A stretch of DNA of 64,000 nt. It comes from Zerene cesonia (lineage: Eukaryota > Arthropoda > Insecta > Lepidoptera > Pieridae). Position 1 is the first letter of the stretch. The number at the start of each line of letters is the position of its first letter. Under the pieces are notes generated by a model. It saw only the letters and a list, made by a program, of their open reading frames with translations, was not told where the DNA came from and searched no databases. Of the stretch, positions 24,406-36,098 are shown one piece after another. A program made the translations under genes and the position numbers. The stretch is taken from contig NC_052110.1 in assembly GCF_012273895.1 (NCBI RefSeq), positions 1,612,001-1,676,000 on the forward strand. The letters run 5' to 3'.

Positions 24406-27276
24406 ACCGTATACATTGTAAAATATACAATATATGAATTAAATCTCTATAAAGTTCTCTATATCTATAAGTAATTACATGATATCTTAAAAACAAATAC
24501 AGTGAATGAATAAATAACCTTTTACCTGAAATAAAAGGATAGTAAACGCGGGACTCCCCAAAAAGTAGTTAATCGTATTTAGAGACCGACTCAGAGCACG
24601 AATTGCTTCATTTACGATTTTTATTTCCGATTAGGGATGCTCGTGTTATCGATAATATTAAATTTGTTGAATCGAATTGAACAAGTATTATGTGTATTTA
24701 CACATAATACTTGTTGTTGTACATTTATTTAAATGTAATAATGTATAGTTTAAATTCAAATCAAAATGATTGTTTTAATTTTTATGGATAATTGGAGAAT
24801 ACACCTTGGGTTTTATTTTATATCGACATTGTTCTTTTCTATATATTCCAGAAACAATCAATTCGCATTATTAATTTAATTTTTAGGTCTCTTGTGTGTA
24901 TTTCAGTATTTTTCGCAATCGTCTGCGCCTTAAAATATCGTTCATACGATTATTATTTATATTTTCGTTTGTCTCTGTACTAGACTTATATTTTTTGTTG
25001 CAAGACGCTCCAAACGATATCGATATTTTAAAACTATCGATATCCTCACACCTCACTACGGATAATAAGGGCTATCGGTGTATTGAGATTAACTCGCTTT
25101 TATAGCTGCAGGTTAGTGTGCATTAAATTTAACGATGCTACTTCATTGTTCCATTGCTCTGAATTGGCCGAGACAGTAACTATGCTGACTGTTCTAATAA
25201 TTTACTAGTTGGTTGACCGAGCTTTCAACTCATTTCTTAGCTAATTCTGTTAGAATAACTAAGAAATGTGACTATGTCCGAAAGGTGAGGATATCTTATT
25301 AACACTTTAGCAACTATCTAATAAATTTGTTTACTATTGTTTAGATAAGAAATCATTAAACAATAATAAACGTTGAGTATATACAGCTACAGGTAAACTC
25401 ATTGTGGAAAAATTAGCAATTAGTTTGAAAGATCTGATTATTTGCTTTGAAACGTTTAATCAACACATTTTTAAATATTTTGTTTTCTCTCTGTTATGTC
25501 TTGTTAACATTTTTTACTATATTAGTGTTATAAATCGAAAAGGGGGCTGATGATTATTGGCTGAGGCTGAAGGGGGGTGATGATTATTAGTTTGATCGTA
25601 ATAAGAATGTAGTCAGTTGACAAAAAAAGCGCCGCCAGACACAACGACTTAACAAAGTGAGGGTAGTTGGGTCGAACATTGAATAATCGTTACACTGGTG
25701 TAAGAGTCAAGCTGACGGTATGCTTACTGTCGGCGCTGACAGCCGAAACGTATAAACCTCTATGCAGCGTTTTTGAAAAACGCCAAGGTATCAGCGTGTG
25801 TGGTGCCGAGGTTCACACGTTTCGCCTGAGCACCGTCAGTGTGCAGTCAGCAAGACACTTATCAACTTAAGACAACTAACAATTCTTATGCCACTAATTA
25901 GCTCGCCTTCCACCATGCGAATGAGTGTATTCCTGTCACAAACAAATATCCGACGCCCATCCCCAAAAAGTACCCAATATTTATCCAAGTTAATTACATC
26001 CCGAGCCCTTATAATGACATGTATCACACACAAGCTTTAAAAAACAATTATCAGTGCAATCTAAAGCTCCCCACGCTTGCGGCGACTAATTAGTCGCATG
26101 ACTTGGCGTCAATCGCTCCGTCGCAGGCGGGTTGATTAAAAATCGTGCGGAAGCAAGGAGACACGCTGAAAGTGTTTACTTGACCGGATTAATTGTGTGT
26201 CACGAGTGAATGGCGAGCTTTAATGGCTATGCGATATGATATGACGAGGTATGAATGGATATTGTTAGATCCATTTGTTATACGTTTATTGGTTGTCGTG
26301 ATTTAGTTAGAAAATGATATGAAAGTTGAAATGTTATTGAATTATGGAGTTACATGGAACGACGGAAAAAGTAATACCTATTTTGAAAAAAATCTAAACG
26401 CAAATTGTCAGGACTAGACCATATACAAATGGAACCACATGGGAGGTAACAGCTTTCAAATAAAGAACAATCATCAAAATCCCTTTCACCTAATCGAAGG
26501 CCTGAAGTAACAAAGCCAAAAAAATACAGTCAAATTGATAAGCTCCTTTTTTGAAGTCGGCTGAATGTTCAGAGAAAAACAGTTTTTGCCTTAATTTCAA
26601 TAAAATTAGTACTATAGGCAACTTGCAACTGGTTACCACGAATCGAAGTCGCGGGCTGGCCCTAGCCTTAAATAGTAAACGAATAAGTAATTTTTCTCAA
26701 AGGTACTCGACTAACTTTCTTGGACGAAAATTTTCTTATGTCATGTTCTGCACACCATTTTCCATCATAGAGAAGTTTACGTAACGTTACGTTTTACGTT
26801 TCCATCATAGAGAAGTTTAGAAGTTTAAGTCACAGTTAACGCAGAATTCTATACACCAAGTGACCCATCTGTTTGCATCAACCATAAAACGTTGAATTAG
26901 ATAGGCAGGTGTCCATAAACTCTGAATAAAGACACTCAAAATCGTACAATAAAATTAGAAAAAGTACCCAAGAGACACGCCCTTCGCCGCTTTACGATCC
27001 TATTATAAAATGGTCTTTATGAGACGTTTTATTGCTAAAAGACTTAGGTAATTTCGTCAAAGCCGAGATGAGATCTGGAGTTAAAGACCTATTAAAACTT
27101 TTGAGAGGATTTCGGTCAGTGTAATTAAACCATTTCAATAGGGCACGCTATATTCGTATTAATTAAGCTTTTGGTTTGCTGAAAGACTGTTTTCAACCTC
27201 TTGTTTGGGGCTTCTTAGGAGCATAATTTGATATATACTTTCACGTTTCGTGTTCTAGTTCATTTGTTATTACAGA
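24406..27276. other. Intergenic with a low-repeat, GC-richer island
   Basis: Holds a 17-bp perfect palindromic hairpin (24680-24715), a stem-loop at 25231-25268, and a GC-richer stretch at about 25.62-26.22 kb without any repeat I recognise. That stretch has a one-base-loop hairpin (GCGTTTTT/AAAAACGC at 25767-25783) and the 16-bp palindrome GCGACTAATTAGTCGC at 26082-26097. The frames of 65-80 residues here overlap each other on both strands and show no motif. Confidence 0.5.
26759..26819 (+). repeat. 21-bp direct repeat around a 14-bp palindrome
   Basis: TTTCCATCATAGAGAAGTTT plus A occurs at 26759-26779 and 26799-26819. Between them is the perfect palindrome ACGTAACGTTACGT (26779-26792). Confidence 0.8.
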
Positions 27277-27420
27277 CTAGCTCTCCGCCCATGGCTTCAC
27301 TCGCTAATCCAAGGAATGATCCCATGATTATTGTGCCCGTAGGATGTTTATTTCTCAGGTATCAAACTAAAATCATGCTTTGATCTTTTTAAAAATATCT
27401 GTTTCCCGTCCCGCTTATAG
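27277..27420 (-). mobile_element. Helitron-like 3'-end fragment
   Basis: CTAGCTCTCCGCCCATGGC after GA, then TTCACTCGCTAATCC and CCCGTAGGATG. The body fades by about 27420. Confidence 0.5.
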
Positions 27421-29380
27421 TTTATCAGTATGCTCGGTTACCTTTTACGATGGTTGCCTGGAAGAGATCACTTCTAAGTGATAAGGTCGCCTAACTAATT
27501 GAACACTTTCATACGCAACTTTATTATAATAATCTTTTTTTTTGAGTTCCCTTCCATGTACAATCTTGTGGAAGAGTTAAATAAAATAATATAATTGTTC
27601 CAAATTTCCTACGAATCGGTTCAGTTCAGAATTCATAGTAGCACAGCCCAGCGTTTGTATTGATAAGTTAATGTCTATAATAATAAGAATCAATACTGAT
27701 CAATAAAATGAATATATTTATTACCTGGTTCAGATTTATTACTATTCTTCGATTGTCTTCTACTTTTTTTCTAGCTTTAATTTACGTATTTGACTTCACC
27801 TTTCAGATACGAAGTGAAATGTCGCGCATCCTCCACAATCTAGCATTTTATAAAATCACAATCATAAGCACACAACTTTGAACCTTAATACATTGAAATA
27901 AGTCAGAAATATACAATATTATCGAGGTATCAATAAAAGGGGTATTCAATCAAAATGTATAAACAATAGATATAAAACGAGCCAACTGGAACACCCTCTA
28001 GGATTTGGCGGACTCGGCGTTTTGTTATGCCTGCCACTATATACAGTATGTTCAAAAACTTTCCTTATAAATTTAATTGACTTTAAACTTTGAGCTTTAG
28101 GCTGTATGTTTAGCTATTATGTAATTTAATTTAGATATCTAGAGCACTCGTTCTTTCGGATACACATTATATATTTATAATTTATCTATTACATGTTTCG
28201 TTGCTCGTAATATAAATGAAAATTAACCATTATTCGCTTTGAACATGATACGTGTACGAATATAAATATTATTTCAAACAAATTATATAAGAACACCCTG
28301 TATACATTATTTTATACGACTAGATACATAAGTGGAGCTGCCCAATACAGAATCAATCACACAGCGGGACACACACCTGATGTCCGTCTGTCAATTCGTC
28401 AATATGTTTGTCTATATATTGTCATATATTATAACAGTTTACTATAGTTTAAATTATCATTTATTATCCAGTATGTAACAATTCAATACAATAATATGCT
28501 AATATGACTAATGGATATAGGAATATACACACATTGTATTATGCTAAGTATGTGAAGTATTGGACAAATGCATTATATTGTTGTAAAGGTTTTTAAGTTT
28601 TAGAATTTTAAAACCAAGGAATACACTGCGGTAACATCCACTATGAATCGAACTTAATATGCGTACACTTAAAAATTATTTTATATTATACCTTGATATC
28701 TTATCAAGGTATGAGAATGACTATCATTGCAGGAGTCACTAACAAAAAATACAATTATACTTTCTCGAAATTATCCCAACTTTGAGAATTTAATTATCTT
28801 TTTAATATTATATAGCTTAATTTTATTACTGGTTAACCACTGTTCATTTTAAACTGAATTTTCCGTAGTTCAATTTAATTTTCAATTAAATACATTCACC
28901 TCAGCATATATCGTGATATGGTTTCGTGCGAGACACCAATTTGTAACCACCTTGATCAGAACCGTAAATAACACTTTAAAGTAAAGACGCTTTAAATCAA
29001 GCGATTAGTCGTTCATACAGAATTAATTTTATCCTCAAGTGAACGATTATTTGTAGGATAATTCATGTTAAACAAAATGTATTAATGTTATTTTTTCTAT
29101 TAAAATTCCTTTGTACAAATTTTTCATTGTAACAAACTCAATAGCACTTTAATAATCCCTTATTGGAACGCTTTAGTCAAGACATAGATAGGTAATCGCA
29201 ATAAATATGATAAATTAAACATTTATCTTTTATCACACACTATATTTTTTAAAGTTATGTGACCATAGTCTAATTTAAATAACATCATATAAGACAAAGC
29301 AATTAAGCTAACTCTTATTGTAGAATATGCGATTAGTTACTAATTAGAAACATAATGGAATTCTTATACATAAAGTAGTA
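27421..29380. other. Intergenic, 3' flank of the lipocalin gene
   Basis: AT-rich with no gene visible. A 10-bp hairpin TACCTTGATA/TATCAAGGTA lies at 28689-28711. On the minus strand ATTAAA at 29149-29144 is a possible weak poly(A) signal about 230 bases past the lipocalin stop. Confidence 0.5.
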
Positions 29381-31920
29381 TTAATGTAAAACTTTCGTAA
29401 GCATGGTGTAGTTAGTCTGTTGTTTCGGACTAGGAGTCAATAACTCTGCATTACAAAGCTTCGGTTCCTCAATATTCCTTCTGTACATCGAAAGAAATTC
29501 GTAAGCAGGTCGCAGTTGCTCCTTATAGACGTCCTGTAATATGAATAATAATTACGTACATTGTATAGGATTTACGTTAGCTCTGTCCTTTTCACACAGC
29601 CAGTCAATAAATAAGGATAGATGGCTTTTATGAAATTCCATCGATGCAGCATGTGTAAAAATTGTCCTAGATATATAAATGGCATGCGTATATTAATGTT
29701 TTTAATTATTTCTTGTATAAAAAATTAATGTGTTGGTTAATTTACAAAAATGCTTAGTTTAAATGCCTTAATCTGCGATATATACACGACTAGTTGCCCC
29801 CTGCGGTTTTACCCGCGTAAGTCTGTTTCCCGTAGGAATGTCCGGATAAAAAGTTGCCTATGTGTTATTCAGTTGTCCAGCTATCTACGTTCCAAACTTT
29901 ATTGCAAACGGTTAAGTAGTTTTTGCGTGAAAGAGATGTACATACACATACATTCATTCAAACTTTCGCATTTATAATATTATTAGGATAGGATAGGATA
30001 GGAGAATATCTAAAACACATTTTATATCAATTAAATCAGCTCAAATCCGTGGCGATTACATTTTTCTCAATATATTTAAAAGTATTATATATTTTACTAA
30101 TTTTATTCATTGCTTACCAATTCCCTCTTATATATGATTGCTGATATTCTTCCCCAAAGAACTTGCAGTAAAAACACTGCATTTTCCGTTTCTAACAGAT
30201 GCAATAGCGTCGGCGAGTCTAAAGTCTTTGAGTGATCTTAAAAAATAAAACGAAATATAAAAAAGGAACATCACTACCGAGAATTGATTGTGTTTGTTTA
30301 TGTATTATAGGTACTTAAAGCTTTAAACAAGATACCTATAGATATCAAAATATATGTATTTCATCATCTATGTCAATATTTGTTTTTACACGCTTTTTAT
30401 TAGCTTCACCTGTATGTTTGTTTGTAACCGACTTCTTTGGGCGCGATTTTGACCCACTTTAAACGGCTAGATTTCGTTCAAACTTTGTAGATTTATTGAG
30501 GATCGATGACAATACACTAATTTGATAAAATTATTCCATTTTTCAATTTGCAAAATATGATAAAAGCGTGTTTTTTAGTTTTTTTAAACTATTATAATAT
30601 ATTATTATTTAACAACCACGCTTTTTGTTTAAGCCACAAGTCATACTATAACAGTCGGCACTGAAAGCTACTGTCACAGAATCTTTCTCTGTAACGTATA
30701 CTAACGTGGGTACGAATCATGTCGGCAGCATACGTTTGTTTTTACATAATTGAAAAAATAATGATATTTCTAAGTCTAACTATCTATTTAACCCCTTTAT
30801 AATTTACTAGGTTTTTTTTTTTTTTTTTAACGAGGAGGAAATCTTCCATAGATGCTCTAGCTTTGGGGGAAAAGTAGAGCATGTGGGATTTCTACCCACT
30901 AAAACCTCCTCGGCGGCCAAACTCAAAGAACAAAAGCAGGGATCCTGGGATCTCCAAAGGAACGCACCAGGATTTATAATTTACTAGCTGCGCCCCGCGT
31001 TTTCACCTGCGCAAGTCCGTACCCCGTAAGAGATTCGGATCAAAAAGTTGCCTATATGTTATTCCAGTTGTCCAGCTATCTACGTAACAAATTTCATTGC
31101 AATTGGTTCAGTAGTTTTCGCGTGAAAGAGAAACAAACACACATCCTTACAAACTTTCGCATTTATAATATTAGTAGGATTTGTTTCGATAAAATTTGCA
31201 ACATGCTTAAGTCCGTCTAGCAAAAAAGAGATAGGATTTACACAGAGCGTAAACTACAAATATCCACTTACGTATATCCTTCTCGTTGCTGCTTAAATCG
31301 AGTAGTTGCTTGTAACATCCCTTCACACCAGGTATCGCCTTGGACCATATATCGAAAGGTTCGTCCGTATGGTATCGGAGCCGGATCACCTCCCCTGGGA
31401 CTTTATCGATCATGTCATCAGCTGGTTTGCCGAAGCGTTGCTTTAACATCCATTTAAGACCAGCCTGTTAAAACAATTTCTTATAATAAGTACTCGTACA
31501 TATATATAATACTAGCTGCGCCCCGCGGTTTCACCTGTGTAGGTCTGTATACCGTAAGAATGTCGGTATAAAAAGTTGCCTATATGTTATTTATTGAATA
31601 TTTGTATGTTTGTAATAAATACTGTACGTATGATTTAGAAAATTTCGACCAGTAATAAGGCGAACGGTTACATATTGCATATATTCCTACAATGTAAAAG
31701 ACAAATGGGATACCTCATCAACCTCGCTGAAGTCAACTTGATAGCACGAGAAATTTGTATCGAGTTTTCTAGAAAAATTCGTGTCCGGTATAACAGCGAC
31801 TACGTGCCAGGGTCCGATGGCCTTCTTTATATCAAAATCAGTTTTAAACCCGTCACAAAACTCATGTTCTGCTCGTAGTAAAGGAAAAAACACAAAGAAA
31901 AGTGTGCTTACACGATACAT
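29381..31920 (-). CDS. Secreted lipocalin, 4 exons, 223 aa
   Basis: Four minus-strand exons join into one open frame: 31920-31714 (ATG), 31464-31272, 30236-30118 and 29533-29381 (TAA). All three introns are GT-AG with phases 0, 1 and 0; the donors include GTAAGT and GTAAGC. The joined length is 672 bases including stop. Residues 1-17 are a hydrophobic signal peptide (MYRVSTLFFVFFPLLRA). The lipocalin G-x-W motif is G36-P37-W38, soon after Cys22. Cysteines 22, 59, 119 and 200 match the four-cysteine spacing of insect lipocalins such as bilin-binding protein and insecticyanin (known for the family), so two disulfides are inferred. N48-F-S and N56-F-S are possible glycosylation sequons. Length suits the family (about 190-230). 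The expected role is binding a small hydrophobic ligand outside the cell; the ligand cannot be read from sequence. The exon 1 donor could also lie 6 bases earlier, which keeps the frame. Introns 1-3 are loaded with transposon copies. The family call is by motif and cysteine pattern, not by a search. Confidence 0.82.
29790..29988 (-). mobile_element. Non-autonomous Helitron in lipocalin intron 3
   Basis: Left end CTAGTTGCCCCCTGCGG, then CCCGTAGGAATGTCCGG, AAAAGTTGCCTATGTG, CAACTTTCGC-type right part and end ATTATTAGGA, flanked by A and T. The right end runs straight into a short AGGAT tandem array. Lies inside intron 3 of the lipocalin gene, same strand. Confidence 0.85.
29984..30003 (+). repeat. 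(AGGAT)n microsatellite at a Helitron end
   Basis: About four copies of AGGAT start within the last bases of the Helitron (TTAGGA) and extend outward. The shared phase suggests that the array grew from the Helitron 5' terminus. Confidence 0.8.
30393..30477 (+). repeat. 85-base dispersed repeat, copy 2, in lipocalin intron 2
   Basis: Matches 24171-24255 with one visible difference (CGGCTAG against CGGCCAG). It continues past the shared block with CAAACTTTGTAGATTTATTG, probably the rest of the element. Origin unknown. Confidence 0.8.
30811..30972 (-). mobile_element. Poly(A) retroposon inserted at the end of a Helitron
   Basis: A T-run at 30812-30829 is the poly(A) tail of a minus-strand element whose body reads AGTGGGTAGAAATCCCAC, then AAGCTAGAGCATCTATGG and GATTTCCTCCTCGTT. 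A 15-bp direct repeat TTTATAATTTACTAG flanks it at 30796-30810 and 30973-30987. This is a short retroposon or a 5'-truncated LINE tail. The right repeat includes the CTAG terminus of the Helitron at 30984, and the left repeat carries a duplicate of it. Confidence 0.85.
30984..31179 (-). mobile_element. Non-autonomous Helitron in lipocalin intron 2
   Basis: CTAGCTGCGCCCCGCG left end, AAAAGTTGCCTATATG and GTCCAGCTATCTACG inside, TTAGTAGGA right end; flanked by A30983 and T31180. Its CTAG end is part of the target-site duplication of the neighbouring retroposon, so it was present before that insertion. Confidence 0.87.
31512..31591 (-). mobile_element. Truncated Helitron in lipocalin intron 1 region
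   Basis: CTAGCTGCGCCCCGCGG at the left, then CCGTAAGAATGTCGG and AAAAGTTGCCTATATG; the rest is missing. Lies in the 249-base intron 1 of the lipocalin gene. Confidence 0.75.
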
Positions 31921-33476
31921 CGTGATAAGGTACTGAATTAATGTAAACCTGACTAGATACGAGTGCTTGAGTGGTTTAATTTGGTGGGATTAAGGATGGT
32001 TCAGACGAGACGGTAGATGGTGTTTGTTTAGTGGGTTAATTTATTAAATAAATTTCAAGTTGTCATGCAAAGTATGTGTTGTATGATACAAGACTCAGAT
32101 TGTATTTGTCTGTAAATATACTTTTTCGAAAAGCTTTCTCTTTCCATTTTAAATTCGGCAATCCGTTTGCAGAGATCTGAAATTGACCTTATGCCTCTCC
32201 AAATGTTCATGGGCGGTGGTAGCACTTACCATCAGGCGACCCACCATTGCTGATATAAAAAAAATAAACCAAATTTGGAAAACGCAAACATGGAATATAC
32301 CATAGAATATGATTTAAAAGCACACAGTGCGCTAAAGCGATGTTTGGAGCATAGCATGAGCGCTCTGAACTTTATAAGGACATTATAAATTTAGCACAAA
32401 ATTAGATGAGGTCGATTCACAAATAGGATAATGGCTTAATAGCGCAAACACGAGACGTCTAGAGTACCGTTTTACCACAGATTACTACACAGTAACATAA
32501 CACATTATTCAGAAACAACATTTTTGTGTAGGCGGAACGACCTTGTTATTACGCTAAATGAACTTCACAATACTAATGTTCAAATTTACAGAAGTTGTTA
32601 GGTTTACACATTACTGGTTATGGTAAAGCACATGAATGTATAAACATTCCTCTTTCAAATACACAATAAGATATTAGAGTTATAAAAGCCATCATTTTAA
32701 TCGTGGTTTTAAAATACATACATTTTCTTTCAGCTATTAATGTAGACTCTTTACAATACGGTATTCATTAATTATTTTAGTACAATTTTTTTTTTCAATT
32801 AGCTGCAAAATCATTAAGGAATCACAAATAAATTTGTACTGTTCGTAGAACTAACAAAAAAATTCAACTCAAAATCTTTATTATTCATGTATACTTTTTC
32901 GAGTATTTATAAAAAGTATTTTTAAAAACCACCACCGAAATGTCTCGGAATGTCTCTTCTACTGAGAAGAATCGGTAAGAAACTAAATACATGTTTTCCT
33001 TTTTTAATACATAAAACAGTTTCTTGTACAATACTGCAATAAACAAATTTGAAATTTCAGCAATAAAATAATCTGAACAAACCATAAAACAAGTTTATAT
33101 AAGGTTTTGCAGTCTGTTAGCTTCTTAAATACATTTCACTCTAAATTAAACATAAGTGAATCACTCGATACTCAAGGGAACACAAATTTTCCTTAAAATA
33201 TTTTCCATTATCTGTCTTCTGCTGTCTTCAACATCCGTCTTAAAATACGGTCATTGTTTAAAAAGAAACCTACATACATTTACTTGAACAAAGGCAGTAA
33301 AAACGGTTTATGGACTTGTTATTGCCATCCCAGCGGACAGGTTGATTGGTTTCAAGGAAAAGCGTAAAGCGTTTGTAGAAAATTAATTAATTTTTTTATA
33401 ACAAAACAATATTTAATAGGTTAAAGTTTGCTTTTCATCTGAAATAGCATTTTACACAGTCAATACATCCTGCTAA
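31921..33476. other. 5' flank of the lipocalin gene
   Basis: Contains the type D fragment at 32150-32262 and, near 32940-32985, a block TCTCTTCTACTGAGAAGAAT then CGGTAAGAAAC that I think recurs across Lepidoptera as a retroposon tail (memory, untested). No promoter motif can be fixed with confidence. Confidence 0.45.
32150..32262 (-). repeat. Retroposon type D fragment
   Basis: The plus strand shows TTCATGGGCGGTGGTAGC and CTTACCATCAGGCGACCCAC, the type D left end in minus orientation, with the GCAATCCGTTTGCAGAGA block before it. It lies about 230 bases upstream of the lipocalin start codon. Confidence 0.65.
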
Positions 33477-33675
33477 TCCTACTAATATTATAAAAAAATA
33501 AATATTAAGTTTGTAAGGATGTTTGTTACTCTTTCACGCAAAAACTACTGAACTAATTGCAATAAAATTTGGTACGTAGACAGTTAGACAACTGTGATAA
33601 CATATAGGCAACTTTTTATCCCGATATTCCTACGGGATACGAACTTACGCGGGTGCAAACGCGGGGCGCAGCTAG
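33477..33675 (+). mobile_element. Non-autonomous Helitron, complete
   Basis: A33476 then TCCTACTAATATTATAAA at the left, GATATTCCTACGGGATACG inside, and GCGGGGCGCAGCTAG followed by T at the right. Both ends fit Helitron rules (5' TC, 3' CTRR, between A and T). About 1.6 kb upstream of the lipocalin start. Confidence 0.87.
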
Positions 33676-34200
33676 TTCCTTCATATATCCAGAAATTTGT
33701 CCTCAGATGGTTATAAAGCTTTGATGAAACTGTTCTATTAATTGTTTATTCAAAAATGTATGTATCGTCATAGGTAACCCGGATTCTCCTTTCAAGGCTG
33801 TTTGTGGATAATCGCTACAGCTCATGGTTGTAGCCAACCTCAAAGTGATGCCGAAGAAAACAGATTTTAATGTATCCTATGAAAATCTTCATTCAGAAAT
33901 CTCCCTTTGAATTTTAATATGAAATTCGAATCGAGAGTTTATTAGCGTTGAATGAAATTATAATAAATTCGGAAGTAAGTTCTTTATATCAAAAATTTTG
34001 CTGTAAATTTGATGAAGAGTATTCATTGTTGCATTCAGCTTCTGATTTAAGGAATGTTATGAAATAGTATTGTAAGATTATTTTAGTTGCGTAATATATA
34101 TTTTATTCCGAAAGTAAATAGCCGTTGACATAACACTTATTTTACGATTTTTCTGTGAAAGGTAATTACATAAATATTCAATTAAAACAAATAAGTGAAA

Positions 34201-34345
34201 TCCTAGTAGGATTATAAACGCGAAAGTTTGTAAGTATGATGATGATTGTACCCTTTCATTTGAAAACAGCTTATAGTATCCGTATGAAATGTGGTATAGA
34301 GACAGATAATAGTCTGGATTAGTTCATAGACTACTTTTTTCCCGG
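34201..34345 (+). mobile_element. Helitron-like 5' fragment
   Basis: A | TCCTAGTAGGATTATAAACG and CGAAAGTTTGTAAGTATG give the 5' part of the CTAG family; the body then diverges and no CTAG end is seen. Confidence 0.6.
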
Positions 34346-34795
34346 GTACCACGCGAATGACCCAGCCGGTCTACTCTGTTAATAGCAAAAAGTCTCATAA
34401 GAAGCAATAATTTTATTTTATACATATTTTTAATCAGAAACTTACCCTTTTACTGACTGTAACGTCAATTTCATACTCAATTAACATTTATTAATATTTT
34501 ACGATATTAATACCAAAAAACCAGTAATTAATCATACCCTTTCACGAGTTGTTACCGTTTTATAAATAAATATCGTTCAGTTGAGAGTTTCAGGCTCATT
34601 AAGCTGCACTCATTAAAAGGATAACCCTTTTGGATTTTGTAGAATGCCATTAAGACCATTTTTTCTCAATTATACTTTTAGAAGTATAAAATTTGTATAC
34701 CAACAATCTTTATAATCAGGATAGTTTGAGATACGACCTATTATTGGCAGTAACAAAGCATCTGTTCCAAACGTATATAATAAATTCATCTCTAT

Positions 34796-34905
34796 ATAGA
34801 TAAAATTACCGTGTCGCAATCTTAGTTACCATACTCGCCCGAAACGGCTAGACCGATTCTCATGAAATTTTGTGTGCATATCGGGTAGGTCTGAGAACAG
34901 GCCAA
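34796..34905 (+). repeat. Helitron-like body fragment
   Basis: ATACTCGCCCGAAACGGC, TAGACCGATTCTCATGAAAT and GCATATCGGGTAGGTCTG follow the pattern of the middle part of the dispersed elements in this window; the ends are absent. Confidence 0.4.
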
Positions 34906-35587
34906 CATCTCGTCAACATCAACATCAAGTATTTAATCAACTACAAGTGGGAGGGTAAAAATAAACATATATCAGACTCATCTCAATTGAAATAATATAA
35001 AACTTCAAATATACGTAAACACCATATTTCTTCAACGAAACACATCCAAGGCTCCAAAAAATTCCAATAAAAATCCGCAACCACCAAAATGAAACGGTTT
35101 TGCTGACAATCAGTATAATTCAATCAAGACGCAATAGTTCGGCATGTGAGAGCCCTCCATATTACGGTATGTATTACAGACTGCTATCGGATGCCGATCG
35201 TAAAACTTTACGAACTTTCGCCCTCTCAACTTATCTGTGACAATCATCTTGACACACAGAGTAGCTATGAATAGAGGAAAATACCTTTGATATTAAATTT
35301 AAAACACCCTGCAATACTCTAACTTAAAAATGTGATTCTCTAGAACTAATTGTGAATACAATGTAACGTAATCTTTTGTTATTTACCAAGGAAGCTAAAA
35401 AAATATGAAACATTACATGTCCTAAAATACATATTTAAAAAATGCCATTATACGTAGTTAATATTCAGTATAAACAATTTTATGTTACAATATACATAAT
35501 ATGTATGAGCCGTTATTGTTTATAATGTAAAATAAAAAGACAAAAAACACTAAATTTATAATATAGGCCTTACAACTCAAAAATCTA

Positions 35588-35690
35588 ACGGCCGAGAGGC
35601 TAGGCGTTGCTACGGTTAGGCAAAAAACGCGGGTTCGAACCCCGCCTCGTGATCAAATATTTTCTATTCTTTCAAAATTTCTCATATTGC
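35588..35690 (+). mobile_element. tRNA-headed SINE (type A)
   Basis: Same head as the copy at 23.0 kb: GGCCGAGAGG box A, GGTTCGAAC box B and CTCGTGATC end, then the shared tail with TTTCTATTCTTTCAAAATT. The first bases of the head (GATCACGGGT) are missing, so the copy looks 5' truncated or diverged. Confidence 0.78.
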
Positions 35691-36098
35691 GTAATTTAAT
35701 TGAGAATTTATGCTCTATAATCCACTACTCTTTGCACTTAACTGAGATTTCAATAAACGTCTTCCGATTCGTGATTGCCACGCTTCAAGTATCTACACAT
35801 AGTCGTTAAATGTGACAGACAAACGTGTTACTACTGTATTACGGGTTTATTCTATTATTTTTGGGAAACTGTATTATCTTATGAGGCACGATGTAAGCAG
35901 ATATGAAGGAGTATGAAATGTGATGGTTGTGTTGGCACGAATTCTAGTCTATGAATAAAGCGAGTGTGTGATAATTTTTGTTTGATATAGTCTAGAAAGA
36001 TTGCGCTATGGTGTATGGCATTGTAAATAATAATAGATAGATATATTTTTCATATTTTCTACAAACTGTTTTTTCAAGTTGCGTTATATTTAACTTAA

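Noticed and set aside
29750..29977. 75-residue plus-strand ORF
   Set aside because: Runs through a Helitron in lipocalin intron 3.
31675..31878. 67-residue plus-strand ORF
   Set aside because: Antisense shadow of lipocalin exon 1.
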